Shown here piece after piece: positions 1-5,392 of a stretch of 6,044 bases of DNA. This DNA is from Bacteroidales bacterium. GTDB taxonomy: Bacteria; Bacteroidota; Bacteroidia; Bacteroidales; SMBSF77. Made by a program: the position numbers and the translations under genes. Position 1 is the first letter of the stretch, and the number at the start of each line of letters is the position of its first letter. Under the pieces are notes generated by a model. That model ran no database searches and was not told the origin of the DNA. It saw nothing but the letters and a program-made list of their open reading frames with translations. Location of the stretch: NCBI GenBank assembly GCA_021106655.1, contig JAIOTT010000440.1, positions 1 to 6,044 on the forward strand, read 5' to 3'.

Positions 1-573
1 AATTAATGCAAAAAGGCTATCCTCCTTTTCAATACCATCGATGATAAAACTGCCATTAAATATTTTATGGCGACAATGTTCCGAGTTTACCTGCGCAAAC
101 CCATATACCTCACTATCAGTAAGCTTTCTACCAATTTTATTACTGACAGCCTCAAGATATTCAACCTCATCGTCACTAAGTGCAAGCCCTTCTTTAATAT
201 TATACTCAGCAATATTTTCCAGGAAGATCAAGGGGTTAGCTTCTTTTTCGATAGTAAATATTTCCTGGTCAATCCCTTTATATAAAGCTTGTAACATGGG
301 ATCATATCCAGATTCTTCAGAATCGACTTCATTAAATTCTTCAATCCTTTTAATGCCGTCGATACCCATGTTTTGTGTTATCTCAACTGCATTTGTACTC
401 CATGGTGTGACCATCTCTTTTCGTGGTCCAATAAAATATCCTTGTAATGCATTTTGCCCAATCAATTCAGGTCCGGCAAATAACCAATTAAGTTTTTCAA
501 GATCATAATTCCCTAATTGTTTATCTGTTTGAATTACAATCCAACTTGCATCTTTCTTATAGAATAAAATCAT
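1..573 (-). CDS. purL: Phosphoribosylformylglycinamidine (FGAM) synthase, N-terminal part, cut by the window edge
   Basis: This is the 5' part (191 codons) of a gene continuing beyond the left edge. The enzyme converts FGAR, ATP and glutamine to FGAM in step four of purine synthesis, in the cytoplasm. The translation begins MILFYKKDASW. It carries the N-terminal-domain motif GPRKEMVTPWS (residues 49-59), followed by NAVEITQNMG. A linker segment around 131-160 (LSDDEVEYL, then IGRKLTDSEVYGF) leads into FAQVNSEHCRHKIFNG (159-174), the signature at the entry to the synthase domain, with His166 in NSEHCRH. This layout is that of the long single-chain PurL (about 1,200-1,300 residues) of proteobacteria and Bacteroidota, not the short PurL that works with PurS and PurQ. 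The ATG at 573 is chosen because the MILF start suits the family and a promoter lies just upstream. No Shine-Dalgarno is seen. Glutaminase and ATP-binding regions lie outside the window. Confidence 0.96.
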   Translation of the reverse strand, partial: MILFYKKDASWIVIQTDKQLGNYDLEKLNWLFAGPELIGQNALQGYFIGPRKEMVTPWSTNAVEITQNMGIDGIKRIEEFNEVDSEESGYDPMLQALYKGIDQEIFTIEKEANPLIFLENIAEYNIKEGLALSDDEVEYLEAVSNKIGRKLTDSEVYGFAQVNSEHCRHKIFNGSFIIDGIEKEDSLFALI

Positions 574-609
574 ATTTCTTAAGATATTTTGTTTTGACCC
601 AAATCCATG

Positions 610-641
610 CAAAGATATAAAATGCAAGTCGAATTAATAAA
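610..641 (-). promoter_or_regulatory. Bacteroidota-type promoter of purL
   Basis: On the minus strand a perfect -7 box TATCTTTG (610-617; consensus TAnnTTTG) follows a near-match -33 box TTTA (638-641; consensus TTTG) after a 20-bp spacer, within the usual 19-21. Transcription would start near 605, leaving a leader of about 30 nt before the purL ATG. The -33 box lies in the T-rich tail of the trxB terminator, so termination and the next initiation are packed together. Assigned from the consensus only. Confidence 0.6.
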
Positions 642-648
642 AAAAGAA

Positions 649-683
649 GCTGTCTCAAAAGATTTATGATCTTTTAAGACAGC
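649..683 (-). terminator. Long hairpin, bidirectional rho-independent terminator after trxB
   Basis: The stem is GCTGTCT (649-655) and AAAAGAT (657-663) pairing with ATCTTTT (669-675) and AGACAGC (677-683). That gives 7 + 7 base pairs around a single C/A mismatch, with loop TTATG. On the minus strand it is followed by a T-rich run (TTCTTTTTTT), and on the plus strand by another T-rich stretch, so it could work both ways. It begins about 42 nt past the trxB stop and separates trxB from purL. Confidence 0.85.
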
Positions 684-725
684 CTCTATAATTATTTTTA
701 TTTTTTCAGAAAAGTATAGAGCTTA

Positions 726-1649
726 TTATGATGACAAGAATCTCTCTGCTTCAATAGCTGACATACATCCCGATCCTGCAGCTGTTACTGCCTGACGAAA
801 AACATGATCCTGTACATCACCACAGGCGAAAACACCTTCTACGCTGGTATATGTAGAATCATTTTTTGTGATTAGATATCCATTATTATCCATCTCCAAC
901 TGTCCTGTAAAAACAGAAGTATTAGGGGCATGGCCAATGGCAACAAAAAATCCATCTATCTCCACCTTTTTCTCAACATCGGTTTTTACATTTTTCAATT
1001 GTACACCTGTAACGACCTTACCATCTCCAAGTATTTCAAGCGGAACATGATCCCATAATACCTCGATATTGGGAGTTTCGAGTACTTTTTTTTGCATTGC
1101 TTTTGAAGCACGCAACTCATCTCTGCGATGTACGAGATAAACTTTATTACAAAGTTTTGCAAGATATGTAGCCTCTTCAGCTGCTGTATCACCACCGCCA
1201 ACAATAGCAACATCTTTACCTCTAAAGAAATAACCATCGCATGTTGCACATGCTGAAACGCCAAAGCCATTATATTTTTGTTCAGATTCAAGGCCAAGCC
1301 ATCTGGCAGAGGCGCCTGTTGCAATAATAACTGTCTCAGCCATTATCTCTTTTCCATCATCAGCCACAGCCTTAAAAGGACGTTGGGAAAAATCAACTTC
1401 AGTAATTATTCCCCATCTGATATCCACATTAAATCGTTCGGCCTGCTGCTTGAATTGTTCCATCATTTCAGGACCCTGGACTCCTTCAGGATATCCCGGG
1501 AAATTCTCAACTTCGGTAGTTATTGTAAGTTGTCCGCCAGGCTGCAAACCGGTATAAAGAATCGGTTTTAATTCAGCTCTTGCTGCATAAATTGCGGCAG
1601 TATATCCTGCAGGGCCTGAGCCAATAATTAAACATTGTACTTTTTCCAT
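726..1649 (-). CDS. trxB: Thioredoxin-disulfide reductase (NADPH, FAD)
   Basis: This 307-residue cytoplasmic flavoenzyme transfers electrons from NADPH through FAD and a redox disulfide to thioredoxin. The FAD-binding Rossmann motif GSGPAG is at 10-15. The redox-active pair is CATC (Cys134 and Cys137) followed by DGYFF. The NADPH-domain motif GGGDTA is at 151-156. HRRDELR (174-180) is the arginine motif that reads the NADPH 2'-phosphate, which argues against a ferredoxin-dependent relative. The C-terminal FAD motif FACGDVQD is at 274-281. All key residues are present and the length is normal for the low-molecular-weight class. The ATG at 1649 places the Rossmann strand at the expected distance. 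No Shine-Dalgarno is seen, which is normal for Bacteroidota. The gene is monocistronic by appearance: own promoter upstream, strong terminator downstream, then purL in the same direction with its own promoter. Confidence 0.97.
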   Translation of the reverse strand: MEKVQCLIIGSGPAGYTAAIYAARAELKPILYTGLQPGGQLTITTEVENFPGYPEGVQGPEMMEQFKQQAERFNVDIRWGIITEVDFSQRPFKAVADDGKEIMAETVIIATGASARWLGLESEQKYNGFGVSACATCDGYFFRGKDVAIVGGGDTAAEEATYLAKLCNKVYLVHRRDELRASKAMQKKVLETPNIEVLWDHVPLEILGDGKVVTGVQLKNVKTDVEKKVEIDGFFVAIGHAPNTSVFTGQLEMDNNGYLITKNDSTYTSVEGVFACGDVQDHVFRQAVTAAGSGCMSAIEAERFLSS

Positions 1650-1700
1650 TTGTCGTTTATATTTATTAATAATATTAATTTCCGGTTAATTTTAAGTTTG

Positions 1701-1732
1701 CAAAAGTAGTAAATATTCTCATATGGTAGAAA
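1701..1732 (-). promoter_or_regulatory. Bacteroidota-type promoter of trxB
   Basis: On the minus strand a perfect -7 box TACTTTTG (1701-1708) is preceded by TTTC (1729-1732), one base off the TTTG -33 consensus, with a 20-bp spacer. The predicted start is near 1696, giving an untranslated leader of about 45 nt. It lies immediately beyond the G-rich end of repeat copy 1. Assigned from the consensus only. Confidence 0.6.
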
Positions 1733-1754
1733 TATTATTTGACCGTTGCAGGTT

Positions 1755-1869
1755 ACGGGTTGCGGGTCACGGGGTTCGTGGTAGTGGGCTGCAGGATTAA
1801 TTGTTTTCAATATACTGTATAAATTTATTGATTTTTCTTCCAAGTTGATCATATTTTTCAATCAGATTG
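1755..1869. repeat. Dispersed 115-bp repeat, copy 1
   Basis: It aligns without gaps to 3362-3476 in the same orientation, with 96 of 115 bases identical by my manual count. One end is a G-rich tract of roughly 7-nt units that starts just outside the alignment: GGTTACG, GGTTGCG, GGTCACG, GGGTTCG (1751-1778). The middle is AT-rich and holds the best conserved block, ATTAATTGTTTTCAATATA (1797-1815). The other end is the palindrome CAATC-A-GATTG (1859-1869). A 77-codon minus-strand reading frame (1628-1861) begins inside it but runs over the trxB promoter and start, so I do not call it a gene. I recall similar runs of CGTAACC/CGCAACC-like units between genes of many Bacteroidota, but cannot confirm a family here. 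Confidence 0.8.
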
Positions 1870-1936
1870 TTGAGCGGAGTGTCTGGAAATTAAAGATCAC
1901 TAATCATATTCAGGTGAGATATTGTTTCATCACAAG

Positions 1937-2071
1937 ATGAATGAGCAAAAATTAATGAACTTATCAGACGACCAAAGGGAATTACTTCTTGAACTTGCTG
2001 ACCGTTATTTTTGGATGAGTCCGAATGAATTTCAAGCAAAACTTAAAACCTTGCTTAGAGAAGATCTCTAA
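1937..2071 (+). CDS. Small hypothetical protein, 44 residues
   Basis: An ATG at 1937 opens a 44-codon frame ending in TAA. The product begins MNEQKLMNLS and ends KTLLREDL. It looks protein-like rather than random: highly charged, with leucine-rich helical stretches around DDQRELLLELADRY (11-24) and EFQAKLKTLLRED (31-43). There is no cysteine, signal peptide or membrane segment. I do not recognise a family. No Shine-Dalgarno and no clear promoter are visible. The frame stays open upstream to a stop at 1901-1903 but with no better start. It sits 68 nt past repeat copy 1 and about 210 nt before the PKD lipoprotein gene. It could be a real small gene, the tail of a decayed longer gene, or chance. 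Confidence 0.4.
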   Translation: MNEQKLMNLSDDQRELLLELADRYFWMSPNEFQAKLKTLLREDL

Positions 2072-2279
2072 TTGATTTCTTTACTTGGAACCTGAGAGAG
2101 TTTAATGATATATATTGATAATTAGTATTCAATAATCTTGACTTTGGCCTTTTCTTTTTGTATATTAGCCAATTACAAAAAATTATTGTTTGATAGTTAA
2201 AAATATATTATAACAATTGGTAATTTATTTTTTTGATCAAATTATCGACAATCATATTAATCATTAAATTGGAGGTATT
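2072..2279 (+). other. AT-rich leader region before the lipoprotein gene
   Basis: This gap is strongly AT-rich. TAATCTTG (2133-2140) is one base from the -7 consensus but has no -33 partner at the right distance, so I do not assign a promoter. No convincing hairpin or RNA gene is seen. The only clear signal is the ribosome-binding site at its end. Confidence 0.4.
2271..2276 (+). promoter_or_regulatory. Strong Shine-Dalgarno sequence
   Basis: GGAGGT lies just before the ATG at 2280, with four bases between GGAGG and the start. It fixes the start of the lipoprotein gene. No other gene in the window has a comparable site, and Bacteroidota rarely use one. Confidence 0.7.
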
Positions 2280-2981
2280 ATGAGAAATTTTAGATTATTA
2301 TTTTCACAAATTTTAATTATCAGTGTGTTTCTTCTTTCAAGTTGCAGCAAGGATTCCTCACCCACAATTCCAGTTGAATCAGAACTACCAGTTTCATTTA
2401 CAATGGACAAAACTACTGTCAGAATAGGGGAAACTATTACTTTTACAAATACATCTCAAAATGCTGCTTCATATGAATGGGATTTTGGAGATGGTAATTC
2501 ATCTACAGAAGAAAATCCTACTCACTCCTATTCTAATACTGGAATATTTGCAATTACTTTAACTGTAAATGTAGAAGGGAGAAGTGGATCAAAAACTAAA
2601 TATATACCAATTGGAGATCCTGTTTTAGAGATCTACTTTGATACAGATAAAAGTCGATTCCAAGGTCCTACTTCTTTCACAGCTGGACCTGTTAAATTAC
2701 ATTTCTATAATGAGAGTTTTGTCGAGGCAACGGCTATCCTTCTGAAGCACGATAATGGTTATTCGCATCAAGATATGTTAGATGGTTTTGTAAACGGATA
2801 TTCTGAAGAAGGTTCTCCTAGTTGGACGACCATGATCCAAGGCGTCTGGAAACAAATAACTCCTGGTGACAGTCATACATGGACAGGGAATTTGGGACAG
2901 GGACTCTACACTTTAGCAAGTGCCAGAATTACTCCACATGGTGTATGGTATGGGGCTGGCTTAACAGTAACTGACAAATAG
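2280..2981 (+). CDS. Predicted lipoprotein with a PKD domain and a cupredoxin-like C-terminal domain
   Basis: This 233-residue protein begins with a lipoprotein signal: basic MRNFR, a hydrophobic stretch to residue 19, then the lipobox LSSC with Cys22 as the predicted lipidated residue. Mature SKDSS follows. Residues about 37-112 form a PKD domain with WDFGDG (67-72) and NPTHSYSNTGIFAITLTV (79-96), an Ig-like fold typical of exported proteins and often involved in binding. Residues about 115-233 have the beta-rich pattern of cupredoxin-like domains: an 'AGPVKLHFYNES' strand, a 'G...DML' segment, PSWTTMIQGVW, and 'PGDSHTWTGNLGQGLYTL' leading to GVWYGAGLTV. The usual copper-binding Cys/Met set is not evident, so metal binding is doubtful. 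That domain assignment is my inference. Function is unknown; the likely location is the outer membrane or cell surface. The gene stands alone with no clear terminator. Confidence 0.85.
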   Translation: MRNFRLLFSQILIISVFLLSSCSKDSSPTIPVESELPVSFTMDKTTVRIGETITFTNTSQNAASYEWDFGDGNSSTEENPTHSYSNTGIFAITLTVNVEGRSGSKTKYIPIGDPVLEIYFDTDKSRFQGPTSFTAGPVKLHFYNESFVEATAILLKHDNGYSHQDMLDGFVNGYSEEGSPSWTTMIQGVWKQITPGDSHTWTGNLGQGLYTLASARITPHGVWYGAGLTVTDK

Positions 2982-3361
2982 AGTAACTTTGCAAAGACCA
3001 AAAGTAGGTGTTTCCAATTCATTCTGCTTTGTATTATTTTAAAAATACGATTGAGTTCTAATTGCTAATAAATAATACCGTTCACAACATTGCATAACCA
3101 TTGCATCAACTAACAATTTTTCTATTCATCCTTTTAAATTCAATTCTAGCACCCCCCGCCCTAACCTATTTTGAACGATCTTAACTTAAATGATACTTTG
3201 TGTCAAACTGAAATAAAAACGGCTTGACGCTATTTTATCCTATCTCAATAAACGAATTTGGTGATGAATATTTTCTTACTTTCATTCTACGACCATATAA
3301 ATAAGAAATTAAAACACCATCACCTGCCCATAAAGCGTTCTGAACTTTTAAACCTCCACTC
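2982..3361. other. Intergenic region with no gene seen
   Basis: No convincing reading frame, RNA gene or strong terminator is visible here. Small features are a pair of 11-nt near-direct repeats (3089-3099 and 3100-3110, each starting ATTGCAT, 9 of 11 identical) and a C6 run at 3152-3157. The 77-codon minus-strand frame at 3235-3468 begins inside repeat copy 2 and has no support beyond it. Confidence 0.6.
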
Positions 3362-3476
3362 ACGAGTTGTGGGTCACGGGATTCGGGGTAGCTGGCTTCA
3401 GTATTAATTGTTTTCAATATATTGAATAAATTTGTTAATTCTTCGACCAAGTTGATCATATTTTTCAACTAAGTTG
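3362..3476. repeat. Dispersed 115-bp repeat, copy 2
   Basis: This is the partner of 1755-1869: ungapped, same orientation, about 83% identical. The G-rich end is more worn (AGTTGTG, GGTCACG, GGATTCG). The blocks ATTAATTGTTTTCAATATA and AAGTTGATCATATTTTTCAA are unchanged. The end palindrome is CAACT-A-AGTTG (3466-3476), extendable by one pair on each side to 3465-3477. It differs from copy 1 at four bases yet is still fully self-complementary. A minus-strand ATG at 3468 opens a frame parallel to that of copy 1, but about a third of the codons differ in amino acid, so there is little sign of selection on a protein. Confidence 0.8.
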
Positions 3477-3577
3477 AGGTTGAAACATAATGAAGGGATT
3501 GTAAATAGATAAAAAGATTTTGATAAATGAATCCTGCCTGTCTTTTTAAATCACTTTCAATGGTAAGACATTAATAA

Positions 3578-3837
3578 ATAATCAATTTATTAAAAGGGTT
3601 TGAAGAATTTGCAAGATTAAAAGGATATCCAATTTCCTTTTCAGTAGATAATGGTCTTCAAGATAAAATAGGTTTTAATTTACGATAAATGATTTAGGTA
3701 TCTCTTTGAGTACTCAGAAAGTAAGAAATGATATAAAAGAATATATTGACAGAACTAAAAACGTAGAACCTCTTGAAACATTACCAGTTCTAATTTCTCA
3801 GGAAGATAGAGTGGCCCCAGAATTTATCCGTAGCTAA
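3578..3837 (+). pseudogene. Remnant of an unrecognised gene, split by an apparent 1-nt deletion
   Basis: Two adjoining frames read like one protein. The first (from 3578) includes LLKGFEEFARLKGYPISFSV and DNGLQDKIGFN, then hits TAA soon after. In the frame that opens at 3679, FTINDLGISLSTQKVRNDIK is followed by EYIDRTKNVEPLETLPVLIS and ends EFIRS at TAA 3835-3837. One extra T in the AATTTACG stretch (about 3677-3684) would join them as IGFNFTINDLGISLS, a smooth sequence of about 86 residues. No ATG precedes the first frame; a stop lies at 3575-3577, so the 5' end is also lost or altered. The product would be small, soluble and mixed alpha/beta. I do not recognise the family. It ends 10 nt from the stop of the convergent FISUMP gene. 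A sequencing error instead of a real frameshift cannot be excluded. Confidence 0.55.
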
Positions 3838-3847
3838 GTAATTGATG

Positions 3848-5179
3848 TTAATTTCTGATACAGCGAACTGAGATTGCCAGTCCACCGCCTCCATGGCCTC
3901 TTTCTATCTGTGCTTTATCGAAGCGAATGTTACGAAAGTAGTTAAGGCCTACTTCCGAAGTATAAAATAAAGCTTTGTAACCGGGACCCCAGAACTGATT
4001 CTGTACAAAGTAACCTCCCGGTAATGCAGTAAAACCAAATTTGTCAGTAGCACCGGTGTTTGGTACCTCCCAATAAGTATTTCCGGTTTGTTTTAAGTTA
4101 CCCCCGGCATCACTGCCTCTCCAATTGTTCTGGTTCCATTCAGAATCTCCGGTTTTGTACTGGCTATCAACATTGCCTTCAAGTACCTGCCATTCAAGGT
4201 CATCAGGGATATGCCAACCGGGAGGACAAATGCCCTGTCCTCCAGTTTGTGTGTTGTGTTTCATCATCTCATCCCAGAAATATAAACCACCAACAATATC
4301 ACAGATCATTGGATCATCGCCCATACAATATTTCTCGATGGTGTCGTTGTCAGTCTGAGGTAAGGGAGCATCAATCCGTATTCCCACATTAAGATTCTTT
4401 TTCATCCAGCACTGACTGAATATCTGAACAGTGTTGTAAATCTGTCCTTCGTAGTTTATGCTTGGTGTTCCCGGACATGGGATGTTAGTGGCAAATTGTA
4501 CAGTATAGGTTTTATTCGTATCCGGGGCATCAACGAAGCCTGACTGCAGTGTGTCAGTATAACCGATAAAATATAGGATATCGCCGGGGTAGAAATAAAA
4601 CAATGCCTTTGTAGCTTTTGAACTTTTTAATTCAGGCATGTTTATATCTTCACCCTGGTACTCAAGAGAGCATAAACGCTTTTGCTGAGAGTTTCCATTT
4701 ATAATTTTAATACTACTGCTACCCATGCCTTCTTTACTTAATGCAGTAAAAAAGTAAATCTGTGAGTTTCCCGAAACAAATTGGAAGGTATGATAACCTT
4801 TATCAAGTAATATTTGCGATTCAATTATATTATGACCAAGCATGTCGGTGAGATGTAATCTCAGATTTTGTCTTTCTGGCACATAAATTCTGATGGTGGT
4901 GAGGTCTTTCACAGGATTCGGGTAGTTTTGGAATACTTGCAAACATTTACCCCCTTTGTTGATTTCATTTAATCCAACCTGGTATAGAGAAAGTACAGTG
5001 TCGGGCCAGTGCAATACTGTGTCACCACCATGAGTGTGGTTGATAATTTTTATGCTGTCGAGTTGGATGTAAGAGCTGTCGTTAATTGCAGTAAATGTAA
5101 TTTCATTGACAGCTTTTTGGCCAGATACACCAAATACAAGTGTAAGTGTAAGCGTAGTAAGAATCGTTTTTGTTTTCAT
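3848..5179 (-). CDS. Secreted FISUMP-domain protein with an internal T9SS-sorting-like domain
   Basis: This 443-residue protein starts with a signal peptide (MKTKTILTTLTLTLVFGVSG, cleavage probably near residue 20-23). Residues about 83-146 resemble the Por/T9SS type A sorting domain: FQNYPNPVKDLTTIRIYVP, then LTDMLGHNI and YHTFQF. After a linker (about 147-230), residues about 242-443 form a FISUMP domain (Fibrobacter succinogenes major paralogous domain): YNTVQIFSQCWMKKNLNVG (248-266), GGLYFWDEMM (297-306), CPPGWHIPDDLEW (318-330), FGFTALPGGY (381-390) and terminal SVRCIRN (437-443). Cysteines at 234, 257, 284, 293, 318 and 440 could form disulfides outside the cytoplasm. The molecular role of FISUMP domains is not established; a surface or extracellular role is inferred. 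The ATG at 5179 gives the signal peptide. No Shine-Dalgarno is seen. A regulator gene lies upstream on the same strand. There is no evident terminator; it converges with the remnant at 3578-3837. Confidence 0.9.
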   Translation of the reverse strand: MKTKTILTTLTLTLVFGVSGQKAVNEITFTAINDSSYIQLDSIKIINHTHGGDTVLHWPDTVLSLYQVGLNEINKGGKCLQVFQNYPNPVKDLTTIRIYVPERQNLRLHLTDMLGHNIIESQILLDKGYHTFQFVSGNSQIYFFTALSKEGMGSSSIKIINGNSQQKRLCSLEYQGEDINMPELKSSKATKALFYFYPGDILYFIGYTDTLQSGFVDAPDTNKTYTVQFATNIPCPGTPSINYEGQIYNTVQIFSQCWMKKNLNVGIRIDAPLPQTDNDTIEKYCMGDDPMICDIVGGLYFWDEMMKHNTQTGGQGICPPGWHIPDDLEWQVLEGNVDSQYKTGDSEWNQNNWRGSDAGGNLKQTGNTYWEVPNTGATDKFGFTALPGGYFVQNQFWGPGYKALFYTSEVGLNYFRNIRFDKAQIERGHGGGGLAISVRCIRN

Positions 5180-5346
5180 AGTGTAGGATTTAGGTTTTAC
5201 ATAATGAGAAAGGACGAAGTAGAATTAATGCGCTTTTAAAAAGAAAACTATGATGGTCATTATGGAAGCTCTTTTTGTTTTGTTTTGATTTTCCATAATT
5301 TGGAGTTTTATTATAAATATCCATATAACATCTATAATATCAAAGA

Positions 5347-5354
5347 CAAAGATA
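5347..5354 (-). promoter_or_regulatory. Candidate -7 box for the FISUMP gene
   Basis: TATCTTTG on the minus strand matches TAnnTTTG exactly, but no TTTG-like -33 box lies 19-21 bp upstream (the bases there read GCAA). A start near 5342 would leave a leader of about 160 nt before the ATG at 5179. The missing -33 element fits a promoter that needs an activator; see the inverted repeat at 5377-5392. Confidence 0.4.
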
Positions 5355-5376
5355 ATACATATAACAGGCTTTTTTG

Positions 5377-5392
5377 CTTAACCCAGGTTAAG
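5377..5392. promoter_or_regulatory. Perfect inverted repeat, possible Crp/Fnr-family operator
   Basis: CTTAACC-CA-GGTTAAG pairs 7 of 7 around a 2-nt centre. The core TTAACC-N2-GGTTAA (equally TTAAC-N4-GTTAA) has the 14-bp geometry of known Crp/Fnr-family sites such as the FNR box (TTGAT-N4-ATCAA) and the PrfA box (TTAACA-N2-TGTTAA). Its centre lies about 42 bp upstream of the start predicted from the -7 box at 5347-5354, the classic place for an activator. It also overlaps the stop codon of the regulator gene. It is a poor terminator: the stem is AT-rich and no T-run follows on the minus strand. Confidence 0.4.

Noticed and set aside
41..508. Plus-strand open frame of 155 codons near the left edge
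   Set aside because: It lies antisense to the clear purL coding sequence, which has conserved motifs in the opposite strand; the plus-strand product is a low-information shadow.
1628..1861. Minus-strand 77-codon frame as a gene
   Set aside because: It overlaps the trxB start and promoter, and only the repeat-derived part is shared with the second copy, with mostly amino-acid-changing differences.
3089..3110. Two adjacent 11-nt near-repeats starting ATTGCAT
   Set aside because: Only two units, 9 of 11 identical, in AT-rich intergenic DNA; not enough to call a functional iteron or array.
3152..3157. C6 run as a phase-variable tract
   Set aside because: It is short, lies outside any gene and is not near a recognisable promoter.
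3235..3468. Minus-strand 77-codon frame as a gene
   Set aside because: It is shared with the first copy only inside the repeat; the rest has no recognisable features and no promoter or ribosome-binding site.
4060..4392. Plus-strand open frames opposite the FISUMP gene
   Set aside because: They are antisense shadows of the FISUMP coding sequence, which carries the domain motifs.
5009..5239. Plus-strand 76-codon frame over the FISUMP gene start
   Set aside because: It is opposite the signal peptide and leader of a well supported gene and has no protein-like features.
5377..5392. Inverted repeat as a transcription terminator for the regulator gene
   Set aside because: The stem is short and AT-rich, the stop codon lies inside it, and the minus strand after it is A-rich rather than T-rich.
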